In this document: one piece after another, positions 44,663 through 53,847 of the stretch | How the letters are laid out: each line of letters begins with the position of its first letter | Numbering within the stretch: the stretch's first letter is position 1 | Origin: Eutreptiella sp. 'Long Island Sound 2002' | Taxonomy: Eukaryota > Euglenozoa > Euglenophyceae > Eutreptiales > Eutreptiaceae | Assembly (NCBI GenBank): GCA_964036045.1 | Contig: OZ038380.1 | Location: 186,694,298-186,758,297 of the forward strand | DNA length: 64,000 nt | Direction: 5' to 3' | Position numbers and translations under genes: made by a program | The notes under the pieces: generated by a model | The model's input: only the letters and a program-made list of their open reading frames with translations | Database searches by the model: none | Told to the model about the DNA's origin: nothing

Positions 44663-45041
44663 TGCAGCAAGTAAAGAAGGCGGAAGCGGCGAACTCCACT
44701 TCGAGCTGCGATCGTGTTTGCGCCTCTAACAGCGCTAGCTCGAATCGCGCAGAACGCATAGAGCACTCACTGCAACCGGCGAAACCAGAAAACTCGGCAC
44801 AGGGCGTTGGTGATCCTTGACAGTCGTCTTGACGAATTTGCGATGTGAACTCTGTTCTCTGAAACATCGTACACACTCCATCTGTCGTCCGTGACCGATC
44901 TGTGCTCTCGGCAAACAAGATTTTCTGAACTGTAATGTCTCCGGCGTTATCTGCATCAGACTGGGATACCCAATCAACTTTTCTACATTCCCTGCAGAAC
45001 GGATTCTTTTTCCCATTGAAGCATAGACAATCCGGATTCAT
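44604..45041 (-). CDS. Cysteine-rich ORF starting inside the LTR
   Basis: The ATG at 45041 lies within the 5' LTR, directly after TTATAAA. The frame crosses the LTR/internal boundary and continues to 44604 (145 codons). The first 20 residues hold C-x-C-x7-C-x2-C (CLCFNGKKNPFCREC), a possible small zinc site, and further Cys pairs occur downstream (CSEC, TCC). Because both LTRs carry the ATG, the 3' LTR copy gives a truncated version ending in flanking DNA. Function unknown. Confidence 0.4.
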   Translation of the reverse strand: MNPDCLCFNGKKNPFCRECRKVDWVSQSDADNAGDITVQKILFAESTDRSRTTDGVCTMFQRTEFTSQIRQDDCQGSPTPCAEFSGFAGCSECSMRSARFELALLEAQTRSQLEVEFAASAFFTCCSVQIAGTILETSSASEQVR

Positions 45042-45288
45042 TTTATAATCAAAATTTGTTTTCCCGACGATGGTAAATCCACAGGCACAAACTCGGTTGC
45101 TCGGACAATAGTTGAAGTACTGGATGGTTCAGAAAATACGCTGTTTCATCATCTATAATCAAATGACAAACAAACACTGAAAAATCAGTACCTCACAAGA
45201 CAGAACTTCTGATCTTCTGATGCTCTGTCTTCTCCGCGCGCGACCTGTCTGCTTGTCGCTGCGCGCGCGCGTGCCCGCACTCATTACA
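44931..45288 (-). repeat. 5' LTR of the short element
   Basis: Identical to 43061-43418. TATAAA on the minus strand near 45048 could serve as a core promoter, although it sits only a few bases from the ORF start. Confidence 0.9.
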
Positions 45289-45293
45289 ACACC

Positions 45294-45704
45294 TTGTATC
45301 AGCGGGTCCGCCACCTTGATGACCAGCTTGGGCGGCTCAGTAGGTCTGGGGATGAGCTCCGGCCCAAAAAGCTGAGCCAACTCAGTGTCCTCACCGCCCT
45401 CCAAGCGAACACTGCGGCCGCCGTCGCCGCCGCTGCAGCCGCCCCCGACCGGGCGACCATCAAGGCGGCCAAGGAGGTGGAGATCAAGCGCGCCGTGGAA
45501 GCCCAGCTGGGCCCCCTCACCCAGGGCATCAACCAGCTGGAGCAGCGAGAAGCCGAGCACCGTCGCGGTCTCCCGGGCTACGTCGACCAGCTCAAAGCCA
45601 CCATGGCATCAGCCGCCGCCCCGACCGGTTCTACCGCCGGTTCTACGACGACCCCAGCGGATCCATCCATCCGCCCACTCAAGGCCAAGCTGGCAACAGA
45701 TATA
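45294..45704 (+). pseudogene. Gag-like ORF, fragment 2
   Basis: Continues fragment 1 in frame once the short element and one ACACC copy are discounted. 137 codons encode an alanine-rich coiled-coil-like region (KEVEIKRAVEAQLGPLTQGI) with a poly-Ala tract and a Thr/Ala/Pro-rich end. It is truncated by the left LTR of element A, which supplies an out-of-family stop at 45711-45713. Confidence 0.55.
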
Positions 45705-46405
45705 TGTCCTTGATTAATGCCCTAGATGTTTTGGTGAAATCCTGCAGGTTTTGAAGTTGAAAACCCAAACCAAAGCAGCAAGTAGAGCAAGAACAGGATG
45801 TGGATCGAATCAATGAATAGTTTTGGAATCCAGTGTAACACAGAAGGGCTGCAGATAGACAATGCAGGTACAAACACAAAGATTCAATCACAAATGGATA
45901 ATACAAAAGATTTTATATGAAAACTGGACTGACTCTGGCCTCCAAGATAGCATCAGGCACTTCATGTGCACTCTTTTGGGTGAAATGGTGCTGGTTAGGA
46001 ATGTGGGGCATAGATATCAGGCCAACACAGAAAATGATTTGGCCAAGCAACTGAATTCAGAAACAGTTAAAAAGTAGAACCACAATAAGTGGTAGAAACA
46101 ATTGAGTATAGGGGTCTTGGGGTGGGAGACCACTAGGCTTAACCTCCAAGGCCTAAAGCATCAAATGCCTCTTTTATTTCGGTATATCCTCCATGAAGGA
46201 AGGTACCTCCGCTCAGTTGAGTGGTAGGGGTGAACTTCATGGGGGGGCTAGGGTTACAACCCTATTTACTTTGGGAAAGTGTACTTAAGGCTTCAAAAGA
46301 GAAATAAAAATACTTAAGTTAGTCTTAGCATCAACAAAAGGGTTTTAAGGGGGGCTTGGCCTGGATCAAGCCCTCCAAGAAAGACATGGCAGTGACTTTT
46401 TCTTA
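45704..46405 (-). repeat. 3' LTR of element A
   Basis: Starts TAAGAAAAAG after the polypurine tract and ends GGACAT, so it lacks the usual TG...CA ends. Near-identical to 56250-56951. Confidence 0.85.
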
Positions 46406-46414
46406 CTCCCCCCT
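46406..46414 (-). promoter_or_regulatory. Polypurine tract of element A
   Basis: Minus-strand AGGGGGGAG immediately precedes the LTR start TAAGAAAAAG. Confidence 0.75.
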
Positions 46415-49044
46415 GGAGTACTAGTTAGCTAAGCTAGTAGGACCAAGGAAAAAGGCTCAAATATTCCCAAAGTTACCTCAGAAAATGCATTAAACTTACC
46501 AAAAACATCCTCATCAGTTCATAGAAGCCTATCACACTGTAGGTACCCTCGAAAAACAGTGTAATGTACCGGGAATGATGTCCCTTCGATGGGGCATTCC
46601 TCAAAAGTCGCCGGCGTGCGACGAAAACGTTTGGCAAAAATTTGGGGGTAGTGGGGTTTGAACCCAGGACTCCCTCCCTGGAGCACAGATGCTTGCCCAC
46701 TAGGGTACAGTCGACCACTCTGATGCGGACGGCGATCGCTGTATAAACAGCGTTTTAGTAAACGTCCTGACCAAGGGCCAGGGCGGAGCAATACTCCCAA
46801 TGGAGGACACAAATCTCCAGGAGCTGGAAAAAAATAGAAAATGTAACCAACAGAGAGTGATTCCTGCGGTTTAGCGAAAGGGGTAGCAATTTAACAAGTC
46901 AAATCGCTAAAAATTGACGAAATCACGCGAGAAATCGTCATTTTTACACATAACTCAAAGTCGCAGACAAGCGCAAAGGAAGCGGACTTCAAAAACAAGG
47001 TTGCGCAAGCGTAAACGGCTTTTGAAAAAGAAGGTATGAGCCGTAGTTTTTAAAGTTCTAAAGGAAGTTTTTGCACAGTTGCATCAAAATTTTTATAAAC
47101 TTTAGAGAAAAGTATTCAAATTCAACCCACACCACAGAGCAGGTGGACAACCCACCTCTCAGGTATGCCAGTGTCATCTCACACGCATGCATTGCGTTTG
47201 TGTTGGTTGTTTCGTTAAAACGTTAGGGTTGTCAACGCTGTGTTTGTTGGGGGTTCGGGTGCTCATCTCCTTTGCTCTGCACAGGTCAAAACAGGAATGA
47301 AAGGTATGCGATGCGAATGGAGCGCGCAGCGCGCACGTAGGGTTAGAATATGCGCTGTGCTCACGATGCATGTGCCTAATTGAGGCATTCACACGCTCTG
47401 ACGCTTTCCCTGTACCCCCAATTCATCCTTGTTCTCTCTTCACAGGTAAGAAAAGAAAGTGTTTGCTCGTGTGTAGCCGTAGCGTTAAAGTAGAGTTGCT
47501 TAAAACGCTTAGGCTTGTTTAAAAATCGCAATAGGGTTGTTTTGCGTTCGCTTCACTGTGGCATTCACATGATGCATGAAGAGTAAGGTAGGTTAGCCCA
47601 GGAGGAGCTCACCTCCTGCTTGAGTCAATGTGGTCATGGTTCCGCCTCCCTTCCCTGCATGCGTGCACACAATGCATTAAAGGGTAGGCCACGCGAAATG
47701 CGCACGGTAAACCTTGTTTAGGTTACCCAGGGGCTCCTCGGTACGTTCTTTAAGAGAACCTGAGGAGTCTCTTAACGCTTGCTTGCTTGACAGGGGTTGT
47801 TTGAGGACAGCGTATTATAGGTCACACTGAGAATCGTATAATATGTGGAGTGTGGCTTGGTTCCTCAGCCGCAAACACCCCTTCATTGGCCTCTGTTGTA
47901 CAGGTGGGCGAGGTTCAGGGTGATTGGTGCACGCAGCACCTGCCTTCGGCGGCTATCCCATTTTTCTGCCCCAGCTAAACAAGGGCGCTGATCACACAAT
48001 CAATTGACTGCACCTCAGCCAGGAGTGGCGTGGGCAATTCGACTCCATCGACATCCGCGCTGTGCACGCAACAAGAGCACCCCTTCCCTCCAAGCCCTAG
48101 CAGGGAAACGTGTTGTGACGTCCCTGTTAGGCCACAGTTGCTTAGCAGCGCTGTGTTCTCTTGTCTTCTTCACAGGAGGGTCATTAGGACCCGAGACTTC
48201 ATTGACAGCAACACCAAGTAGTGTGTGTAGGGGTTAGGGTCAGCAGGCCTGACAGGAGTAGAGTGCAGGTGATGAGTGCTCACCCTGCCTTCGAAGGCCG
48301 GTGCTGGCGTTAGTGAGTGTAGTGTAGTGGTGTCTCCTGTCCCGCGTGCTTTTCCTCGTGGGCAGGGGAGTGCGTTAGCTTTTGGCCCTTAGCAGAAATG
48401 GGCGTTTCGTATGCCCTTAGCACACTTGGCCACCCCTCCCCTCTAGTAGGTAGGGCTTTTGCCGTCTTCCCCCAAGGATAGGCGCCAGCACAGAAATTGG
48501 GCGCCATAGGAGTGGTAACAGTACCTGATTAGGACCTTCGGTCCAACGTCAGCGAAGCCCGGTCTCCGGGAGCCACGCCAGGGAGAGAAGTGAGACACAC
48601 ACAGACATACGTAGCACACATAGGGGTATGGTAAACCCTGTAAGGAAGGGTAGAACCCCATGGGTCTGGACCAGTCAGGGGTCCTAACTGTGGGCTCGCT
48701 TGTCCCCAAGGAGGGAAGACACACCTTGCCTCATAACACCTTGCTTGTCATTCCCCCCTGGTGTAGTAAGCCACCGTTCTTCGTTGGCTCCCCAAGGTCA
48801 TTACATCAGGGCAGTCCCCATGCAACACATGGTCAACAAGGCATGCACTCGCTGGGTGGCTGCAATCCTGATAAGCGGCCACCTGGCCCACGCTGGAAAC
48901 CATAGGCACGGGTCTGCAGGGCACAGACAGGGTCAGTGCAGTGCTCAGTAAGCAGTAGTCTGTGACAACTGCTCTTACACCCATACACAGGCACGTCTGC
49001 AGAAGAGTGCTCACTGCACCTATCAGTAGACTGACACAGGGAAA
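46415..49044 (-). other. Long 3' untranslated region of element A
   Basis: About 2.6 kb between the pol stop and the polypurine tract, without a coding-like frame over about 95 codons. It contains the tRNA-like sequence described separately and several TCTTCACAGG/TGTACAGG phrases (near 47282, 47443, 47900, 48173). Confidence 0.5.
46640..46715 (-). repeat. tRNA-like sequence in element A
   Basis: On the minus strand CCCTAGTGGGCAAGCATC resembles an A box/D arm, and GGGTTCAAACCC about 27 bases later is an excellent B box/T arm. The acceptor stem does not pair, so it is not a working tRNA gene. Confidence 0.55.
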
Positions 49045-52000
49045 TTAGTTTCGCTTTTTACGCTGGGACATAGTCTCAGCACGGGTTGGGAGCAGCCCCT
49101 CGTTGTTCTCAACGAGGTAGGTGCGGAAGATAGGGTTGATACTCCCGTCTGGTTGTATGAAGGCTGACATAGGTTCCCAGGTCGCCTCAGATAACCCATA
49201 GCCATCCCACAGGGTTAGGAATTTCCAGCCCTGTTTATACTCGTGGCGAGCAATACCTGCAACCACGTAGTAACCATCGACTGCCATCTCATCGGCGGTC
49301 ATCTCTTCGAGTTCGTCTGCCTCCTCTGGACTGGCAGCGTTCTCTAGGTCTATACGCTCGACCTCACTGTCGCTGAGGCGCCACTCATCCCATGACAAAT
49401 CGTCAGGGGAGTGATAGTGCCTCAACTGTTTAGGTGCACACAGCAGTTCACCACCTAGACGTGGACTGCACCTGACATGGATCCTCGATCCATCTATCCT
49501 GATGATACGATAGGGTCCAAAATAAGGGTCCTGTAGGCAGTTACGTGGCCAGGAGGGTAGGCGTGAGTGGTGTACCAAAACAAGGTCACCAACCTTGAAG
49601 CTGGCAGGTCGCCGTAGGTGGTTCCGTCGGCTCAGTTCACGGTCACGAATGTGTCTCAGGTTAGTCCCAGCCTGGTTAGCCAGAGACTGCTTGTGTTCCA
49701 GCCAATCTCCCACAGGGCTCTTGAAGTCCTCAGGAAAGGGAGTTTTGAAGAACCAAGCAGGTCGTCCTCCATGGAACAGTTCGGGGGGGTTGAAACCCGT
49801 AGAGGAGCTCCGTTGTGAGTACATGGTCAGCACTGCCCAGGGCACTAGGCGTACCCAGTCCTTGGTACGCTCCTGTTTCATCAGGATTCCTAAGTTTTGC
49901 TCCACCACACGGTTCTGTCTCTCAGAGAGAGGGTTAGACGTGTGGGTATAGGGCACACCTGTGGTTACCTCCACGTTGAGGGCAATTAGCACTCGTTTGT
50001 ACGACCCAGTGTCACTGCGGATGCGTACATCCTCATCAGAGTGCACCTGCTTAGGTGCTCCATAGGGCTCGAACCATTGTTCGACCAACATTTTCACAGT
50101 CTGCTCACCTGTGATTTTCTTCTTGCAAGGGAACACACGGGTGAAGCGAGATAGGCCACAGGTGACCACTAGGCAACTATCATAGCCGCCGAAGCGTGGT
50201 AGGCCGTGGATGAAATCCACGTAGAGAAGAGAGTTAGCACAATAGGGTATGGATAAGCTGGAGATCAGGCCCCTATCCCTACTGCCGCTCTGCTTGCTGG
50301 CATGACAGCCACCAGCATCCACAATGGTCTGCATACGCGACCTCAGTTCAGTCAGGGTTAGACTAGAGTAGAAACACTCACGGAAGAAGTCCACTGAGCG
50401 ATTAGCACCAGTGTGACCAGAACTGAGATGGGACCACTGTAGGCACCCATCCAGTCGTGCCTCAGGCACCACCATTCGGTCCTCGTAGAAGAGGTACTGA
50501 TTGTTTTTATACCACTGGTGCTCGTCAATGACACGGGGTTCGAGACCAGTGCTGAGGGTTTGGAGAATTTCTTTATACTCTGACTGATAGTCCGTTAGAC
50601 TCCAACCCTCCGGGATTCCAGCAGTGCGCATGGACAGGTCAAGCTGGACATCCATACGCTGGAAAGCCTCTCTGGCGAGCGCCTCAGAGCTCTCACCTAT
50701 AAGCGCATCGAAGTTGTTGCGCGATATATAGTCAGACAGTTCATTCTTTACTCCGGGGATATGATGCACTGTCAGCCTGAACTGGCTCAGGTAAGTCCAC
50801 CACCGTTTTGGCTTTGCTTTCTCTGGTGGTGGGCCCTTCTGAAAAGACTTCACAGGCTCCTGGTCACACAGCCAGACAATAGGGTTAGATCCCAGGAGTC
50901 GGGATCGTGACGAAAGCACCAACATACCGGCCAGGAGTTCCTGGTCATAGGTGCTGTAATTGGAACGCGCTTGGTTCCATTTCCAATTCCAGTGTCCCAG
51001 TGGCACCAGTCGCCACTCACTGGTAGGATAGTCATGTTTCAACGAACCATCACGGTTCAGTCCACTAGTACGATAATGGCAGTGGGTTAGTTCAGCGGGG
51101 TTAAGCTCCTGCCATTGGTAGATCGTACCACCCTCCCCTACATCACTGGCATCAGTGATTAGGACTATCTCGCCCTCAGGACGGGGTATTCCCAGGCAGT
51201 TGGAGGAGGCAATCTTCTTCTTCAACTCCTGGAAACACTCTTCCTCTCTGGCGGTCCACCTCCAGGGAGTAGTTTTCTTGATTAGGTCAATGAGGGGGGC
51301 AGAGGAGTAAGTAAAATTGTGCATGTGACGCCGATAGAAATTACAGGCGCCCACAAAACTCCTCACGTCGTGTAGACCCTGCTTAGGGTTATCGCGAATC
51401 TGCATGTCCTGTAGGGGCTGCATCTTAGACGCGGCTGGTTTCCACCAACCATACCCCACGACGAAACCCAAATATTCCATCTCCTCTTTCATAAACTCAC
51501 ATTTTTCGAGTTTGATTCGGGGATTGTTTTCTTGACAGACAATGAAAAATTCACGGAGGAGAAGGACATGGTCCTCTTTGGTATTAGTACCCAAACTCAC
51601 GTCGTCGATGTGAGCCTCCATTTCTGCACCCCGAGAAATCAACTCCTGTACTAGAGGCCTGCGCCTCAGTATGTACAAAATTTTGTTCATTAGCTCCTGG
51701 AAGAGCGCTGGGGCATTAGCCACCCCGAAAGGCATAACCTTCCACTTAAAGACACGGCCCTTAGGGGTTATAAAAGCCAGCAGCTCCTGAGCTGCGGCGG
51801 TTAGGTCCACCCGCCAGAAACCAGAGTGTTTGTCCATTTTGGTCTTGTACCTGCATTTGGCAATACGCTCCAGGGTATTTTCCATGTTAGGAATACTCCC
51901 TGAGTGGTTCTGGGTTTTCTTGTTGACCTCACCATAGTCTACAACCAGTCGTAGGGCAGTCGGCCCTGGTTTGGCAACCAGGAAACAGGGACTGCAGTGA

Positions 52001-53823
52001 TGGGGGTAGTCCCCCTGCTTATATTCTTCAACGAGGCCAGCATCAATACATTCCTGGATCTGGCGCTCGATTTCTTCAACCTGTTCCTGTGGAGCGGGAT
52101 AGGGACGACGCCTCACTGGCGTCTTTTCAAATTCAGGTTTCAGTTTCAGGTCCATCTGGACCAGTTTTTTACAAGAGAGGGGAGGCGGCAAGGCGCCGAA
52201 CACCTCCTCATAGGTTATCAGCAGTTTCTTCAGGCGGGGGTCAAGGTTAAGACTCTCGAGTTTCTGAAGGAAATCCTCCTCAGCATGGAGGTTGCTGTTT
52301 CCATGTTCTTTCTTTTTCTGCCGATCAGCAGTTTCGGCAGGTACAGAACCATCGTCCCACTCAGGGGGACATTGCTGCCCATAGTGCAGAGAATACACTA
52401 GCGGTATCTCAGGATCAGGCAGCGTATAGGAATCATCGTCCTCCTCAGACCAGATGGAGGATTTCCAGGTCTGTCTGAGGTATTGCAGCCGCTCTTGGCG
52501 CTCAATACCTTCGGGCTTCAGGTACAACAGCCGCCGGAGTTCCTGAGTGTCATGCTCAGACAATGGCATGTTATTAGCAGCAGGCGGCGCCAGAGCATCA
52601 GCACTCCGGGCCACGGGTTCACCTGTGTGCATAGGCTGCATCTGTAGCACTGGCTTCCCAACAGGAGAAGCGGGTTCAGGGGTTGACTCTAGATCTACCT
52701 CCTCTAGCAACAGCTGGGCGAGGAAGGCACTGTGTTTTAGGTCAACACAGCTGGGATCAACAGGAGGGATAGTGCTGGCGATCTCAGACAGCTGGTCGTC
52801 AGCATCCTCCTTTACAGCTGCAGGTTCCAGATAATCATCGGGAGACTCACACCCTGTAAGTGTGGCAGATAGGTGCTCAGGAGATCGATTTTTGAGATCA
52901 GAAAGGGTCAGGCCACGATTTTCGGCCATGGCCTCTTTCAGTAGCACCTGGTCTAGGTCACACAGGGGTACAGGATTGAGACATCCATCGACGATGGACA
53001 GGAAAATGGCCCACTCAGGGGCCTGCATAGCTGTGTCTGAGTCCTCAGGCACATAGATGGGGCCGTCGGGGAGTTGCACTCTTCCCACGGTCATTCGATC
53101 TAGCATACGGCGCCAGTAAGCATGTTCACCAGAGCAGCCCCAGTCAGGGGTGCACATGACAACCCTTCCTCCCTCATAAGCGATTTTGGTTAGAACCTTC
53201 GCGAGCAGGGAGAAGGGAGGGTTAGCATACGCTAGGCCTATTGCTTTCCAGAAGAAACAGAAAGCATTGTTCAATTGTTTCGAGCAGTACAACTGCATGA
53301 TGTGCTGTTGTTGGCTCGCAAACAATTCCACCTGGATCTCATCCAGGTTTACCTGAAGGGCCGCCAGTCCATTTTCAAGAACGTGACGGGCCAATTGGTA
53401 GTTTTCAGTACCATAGTTAGTCTTGGATGCGTAGCGCAGCCCAGACTCTTTTCGTCCTGACAGCTCCAAAGGTACGGAGAACAGCCCACTGCCAAAGTCG
53501 CAGTGCAAAGAATATAGGCGCTGGAGAGACAGCATTTTTACCTGGGGGTTTCTTCGTAGGAAGTCTGTACCAATGACGATGTCAAAGGCGTCGGTGTCCA
53601 GCACTCTGCAGTGTTGGGTCACGGTTTCGTCGCCCAGGCATATAGTCACATCGACCCCCCCCAAGGAATGGCTGGTACGCCCATCCCCTACTCTTATGGC
53701 CACGGTCTTAGTTTTCTTGAAAGTCTTTAGCAGGCGCTGGGCCACTATGGAAAGTGTTGCACCGGTGTCAAGCACCGCTCGAAAAACTTGATCCCCGATT
53801 TTCACGAGGATCCAGAAAACCAA
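49045..53823 (-). CDS. pol: Element A Pol: protease, Dam-like domain, RT, RNase H, integrase, chromodomain
   Basis: One uninterrupted 1592-codon frame. The aspartic protease has DTG at residues 19-21 and a flap-side IGTDFL (84-89). A Dam-like domain spans about 165-262, with VELFAS, then YANPPF (NPPF 201-204) and VVMCTPDW. RT spans about 575-790, with KMDKHSGF (Asp664), MPFG (697-700) and HIDD (738-741) where YxDD is normal. RNase H has Asp891, Glu962 and Asp987. Integrase has H1132/H1137, then C1173 with Ser at 1176 in place of the second Cys, and an intact DDE triad D1203, D1263, E1301. GPY is at 1436-1438. A C-terminal chromodomain (1517-1575; LWDGY, ATWEP) makes it chromovirus-like. It is in frame with gag across a single TAG (53848-53850), so the initial codon is probably not a true start and readthrough is likely. 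Confidence 0.9.
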   Translation of the reverse strand: MVFWILVKIGDQVFRAVLDTGATLSIVAQRLLKTFKKTKTVAIRVGDGRTSHSLGGVDVTICLGDETVTQHCRVLDTDAFDIVIGTDFLRRNPQVKMLSLQRLYSLHCDFGSGLFSVPLELSGRKESGLRYASKTNYGTENYQLARHVLENGLAALQVNLDEIQVELFASQQQHIMQLYCSKQLNNAFCFFWKAIGLAYANPPFSLLAKVLTKIAYEGGRVVMCTPDWGCSGEHAYWRRMLDRMTVGRVQLPDGPIYVPEDSDTAMQAPEWAIFLSIVDGCLNPVPLCDLDQVLLKEAMAENRGLTLSDLKNRSPEHLSATLTGCESPDDYLEPAAVKEDADDQLSEIASTIPPVDPSCVDLKHSAFLAQLLLEEVDLESTPEPASPVGKPVLQMQPMHTGEPVARSADALAPPAANNMPLSEHDTQELRRLLYLKPEGIERQERLQYLRQTWKSSIWSEEDDDSYTLPDPEIPLVYSLHYGQQCPPEWDDGSVPAETADRQKKKEHGNSNLHAEEDFLQKLESLNLDPRLKKLLITYEEVFGALPPPLSCKKLVQMDLKLKPEFEKTPVRRRPYPAPQEQVEEIERQIQECIDAGLVEEYKQGDYPHHCSPCFLVAKPGPTALRLVVDYGEVNKKTQNHSGSIPNMENTLERIAKCRYKTKMDKHSGFWRVDLTAAAQELLAFITPKGRVFKWKVMPFGVANAPALFQELMNKILYILRRRPLVQELISRGAEMEAHIDDVSLGTNTKEDHVLLLREFFIVCQENNPRIKLEKCEFMKEEMEYLGFVVGYGWWKPAASKMQPLQDMQIRDNPKQGLHDVRSFVGACNFYRRHMHNFTYSSAPLIDLIKKTTPWRWTAREEECFQELKKKIASSNCLGIPRPEGEIVLITDASDVGEGGTIYQWQELNPAELTHCHYRTSGLNRDGSLKHDYPTSEWRLVPLGHWNWKWNQARSNYSTYDQELLAGMLVLSSRSRLLGSNPIVWLCDQEPVKSFQKGPPPEKAKPKRWWTYLSQFRLTVHHIPGVKNELSDYISRNNFDALIGESSEALAREAFQRMDVQLDLSMRTAGIPEGWSLTDYQSEYKEILQTLSTGLEPRVIDEHQWYKNNQYLFYEDRMVVPEARLDGCLQWSHLSSGHTGANRSVDFFRECFYSSLTLTELRSRMQTIVDAGGCHASKQSGSRDRGLISSLSIPYCANSLLYVDFIHGLPRFGGYDSCLVVTCGLSRFTRVFPCKKKITGEQTVKMLVEQWFEPYGAPKQVHSDEDVRIRSDTGSYKRVLIALNVEVTTGVPYTHTSNPLSERQNRVVEQNLGILMKQERTKDWVRLVPWAVLTMYSQRSSSTGFNPPELFHGGRPAWFFKTPFPEDFKSPVGDWLEHKQSLANQAGTNLRHIRDRELSRRNHLRRPASFKVGDLVLVHHSRLPSWPRNCLQDPYFGPYRIIRIDGSRIHVRCSPRLGGELLCAPKQLRHYHSPDDLSWDEWRLSDSEVERIDLENAASPEEADELEEMTADEMAVDGYYVVAGIARHEYKQGWKFLTLWDGYGLSEATWEPMSAFIQPDGSINPIFRTYLVENNEGLLPTRAETMSQRKKRN

Positions 53824-53847
53824 GTCCTCCTCTTCGGAGCCGCCCCC

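Larger units (their letters stand above)
43061..45288 (-). mobile_element. Short LTR retrotransposon (2228 bp), recent insertion
   Basis: Two 358-bp direct repeats (43061-43418 and 44931-45288) are identical by eye. They begin TGTAATG and end CATTACA. A 5-bp duplication flanks the element. A purine tract AGGAAGGGGG lies against the 43418 LTR on the minus strand, so the element reads right to left. The 1.5 kb interior has no protease, RT or integrase, so it must depend on another element. No TGG-starting primer binding site follows the 5' LTR. Confidence 0.9.

Noticed and set aside
45704-46405. Solo insertion or intron instead of an LTR
   Set aside because: The near-identical copy at 56250-56951, the adjoining polypurine tract and the primer-binding-like site fit an LTR pair. 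GTAAG at one edge resembles a donor, but no matching AG exists at the other.
46640-46715. Functional tRNA gene
   Set aside because: A- and B-box words are present, but the acceptor stem and anticodon arm do not pair.
49595-49951. Forward ORFs opposite element A pol
   Set aside because: Antisense shadows of the long pol frame.
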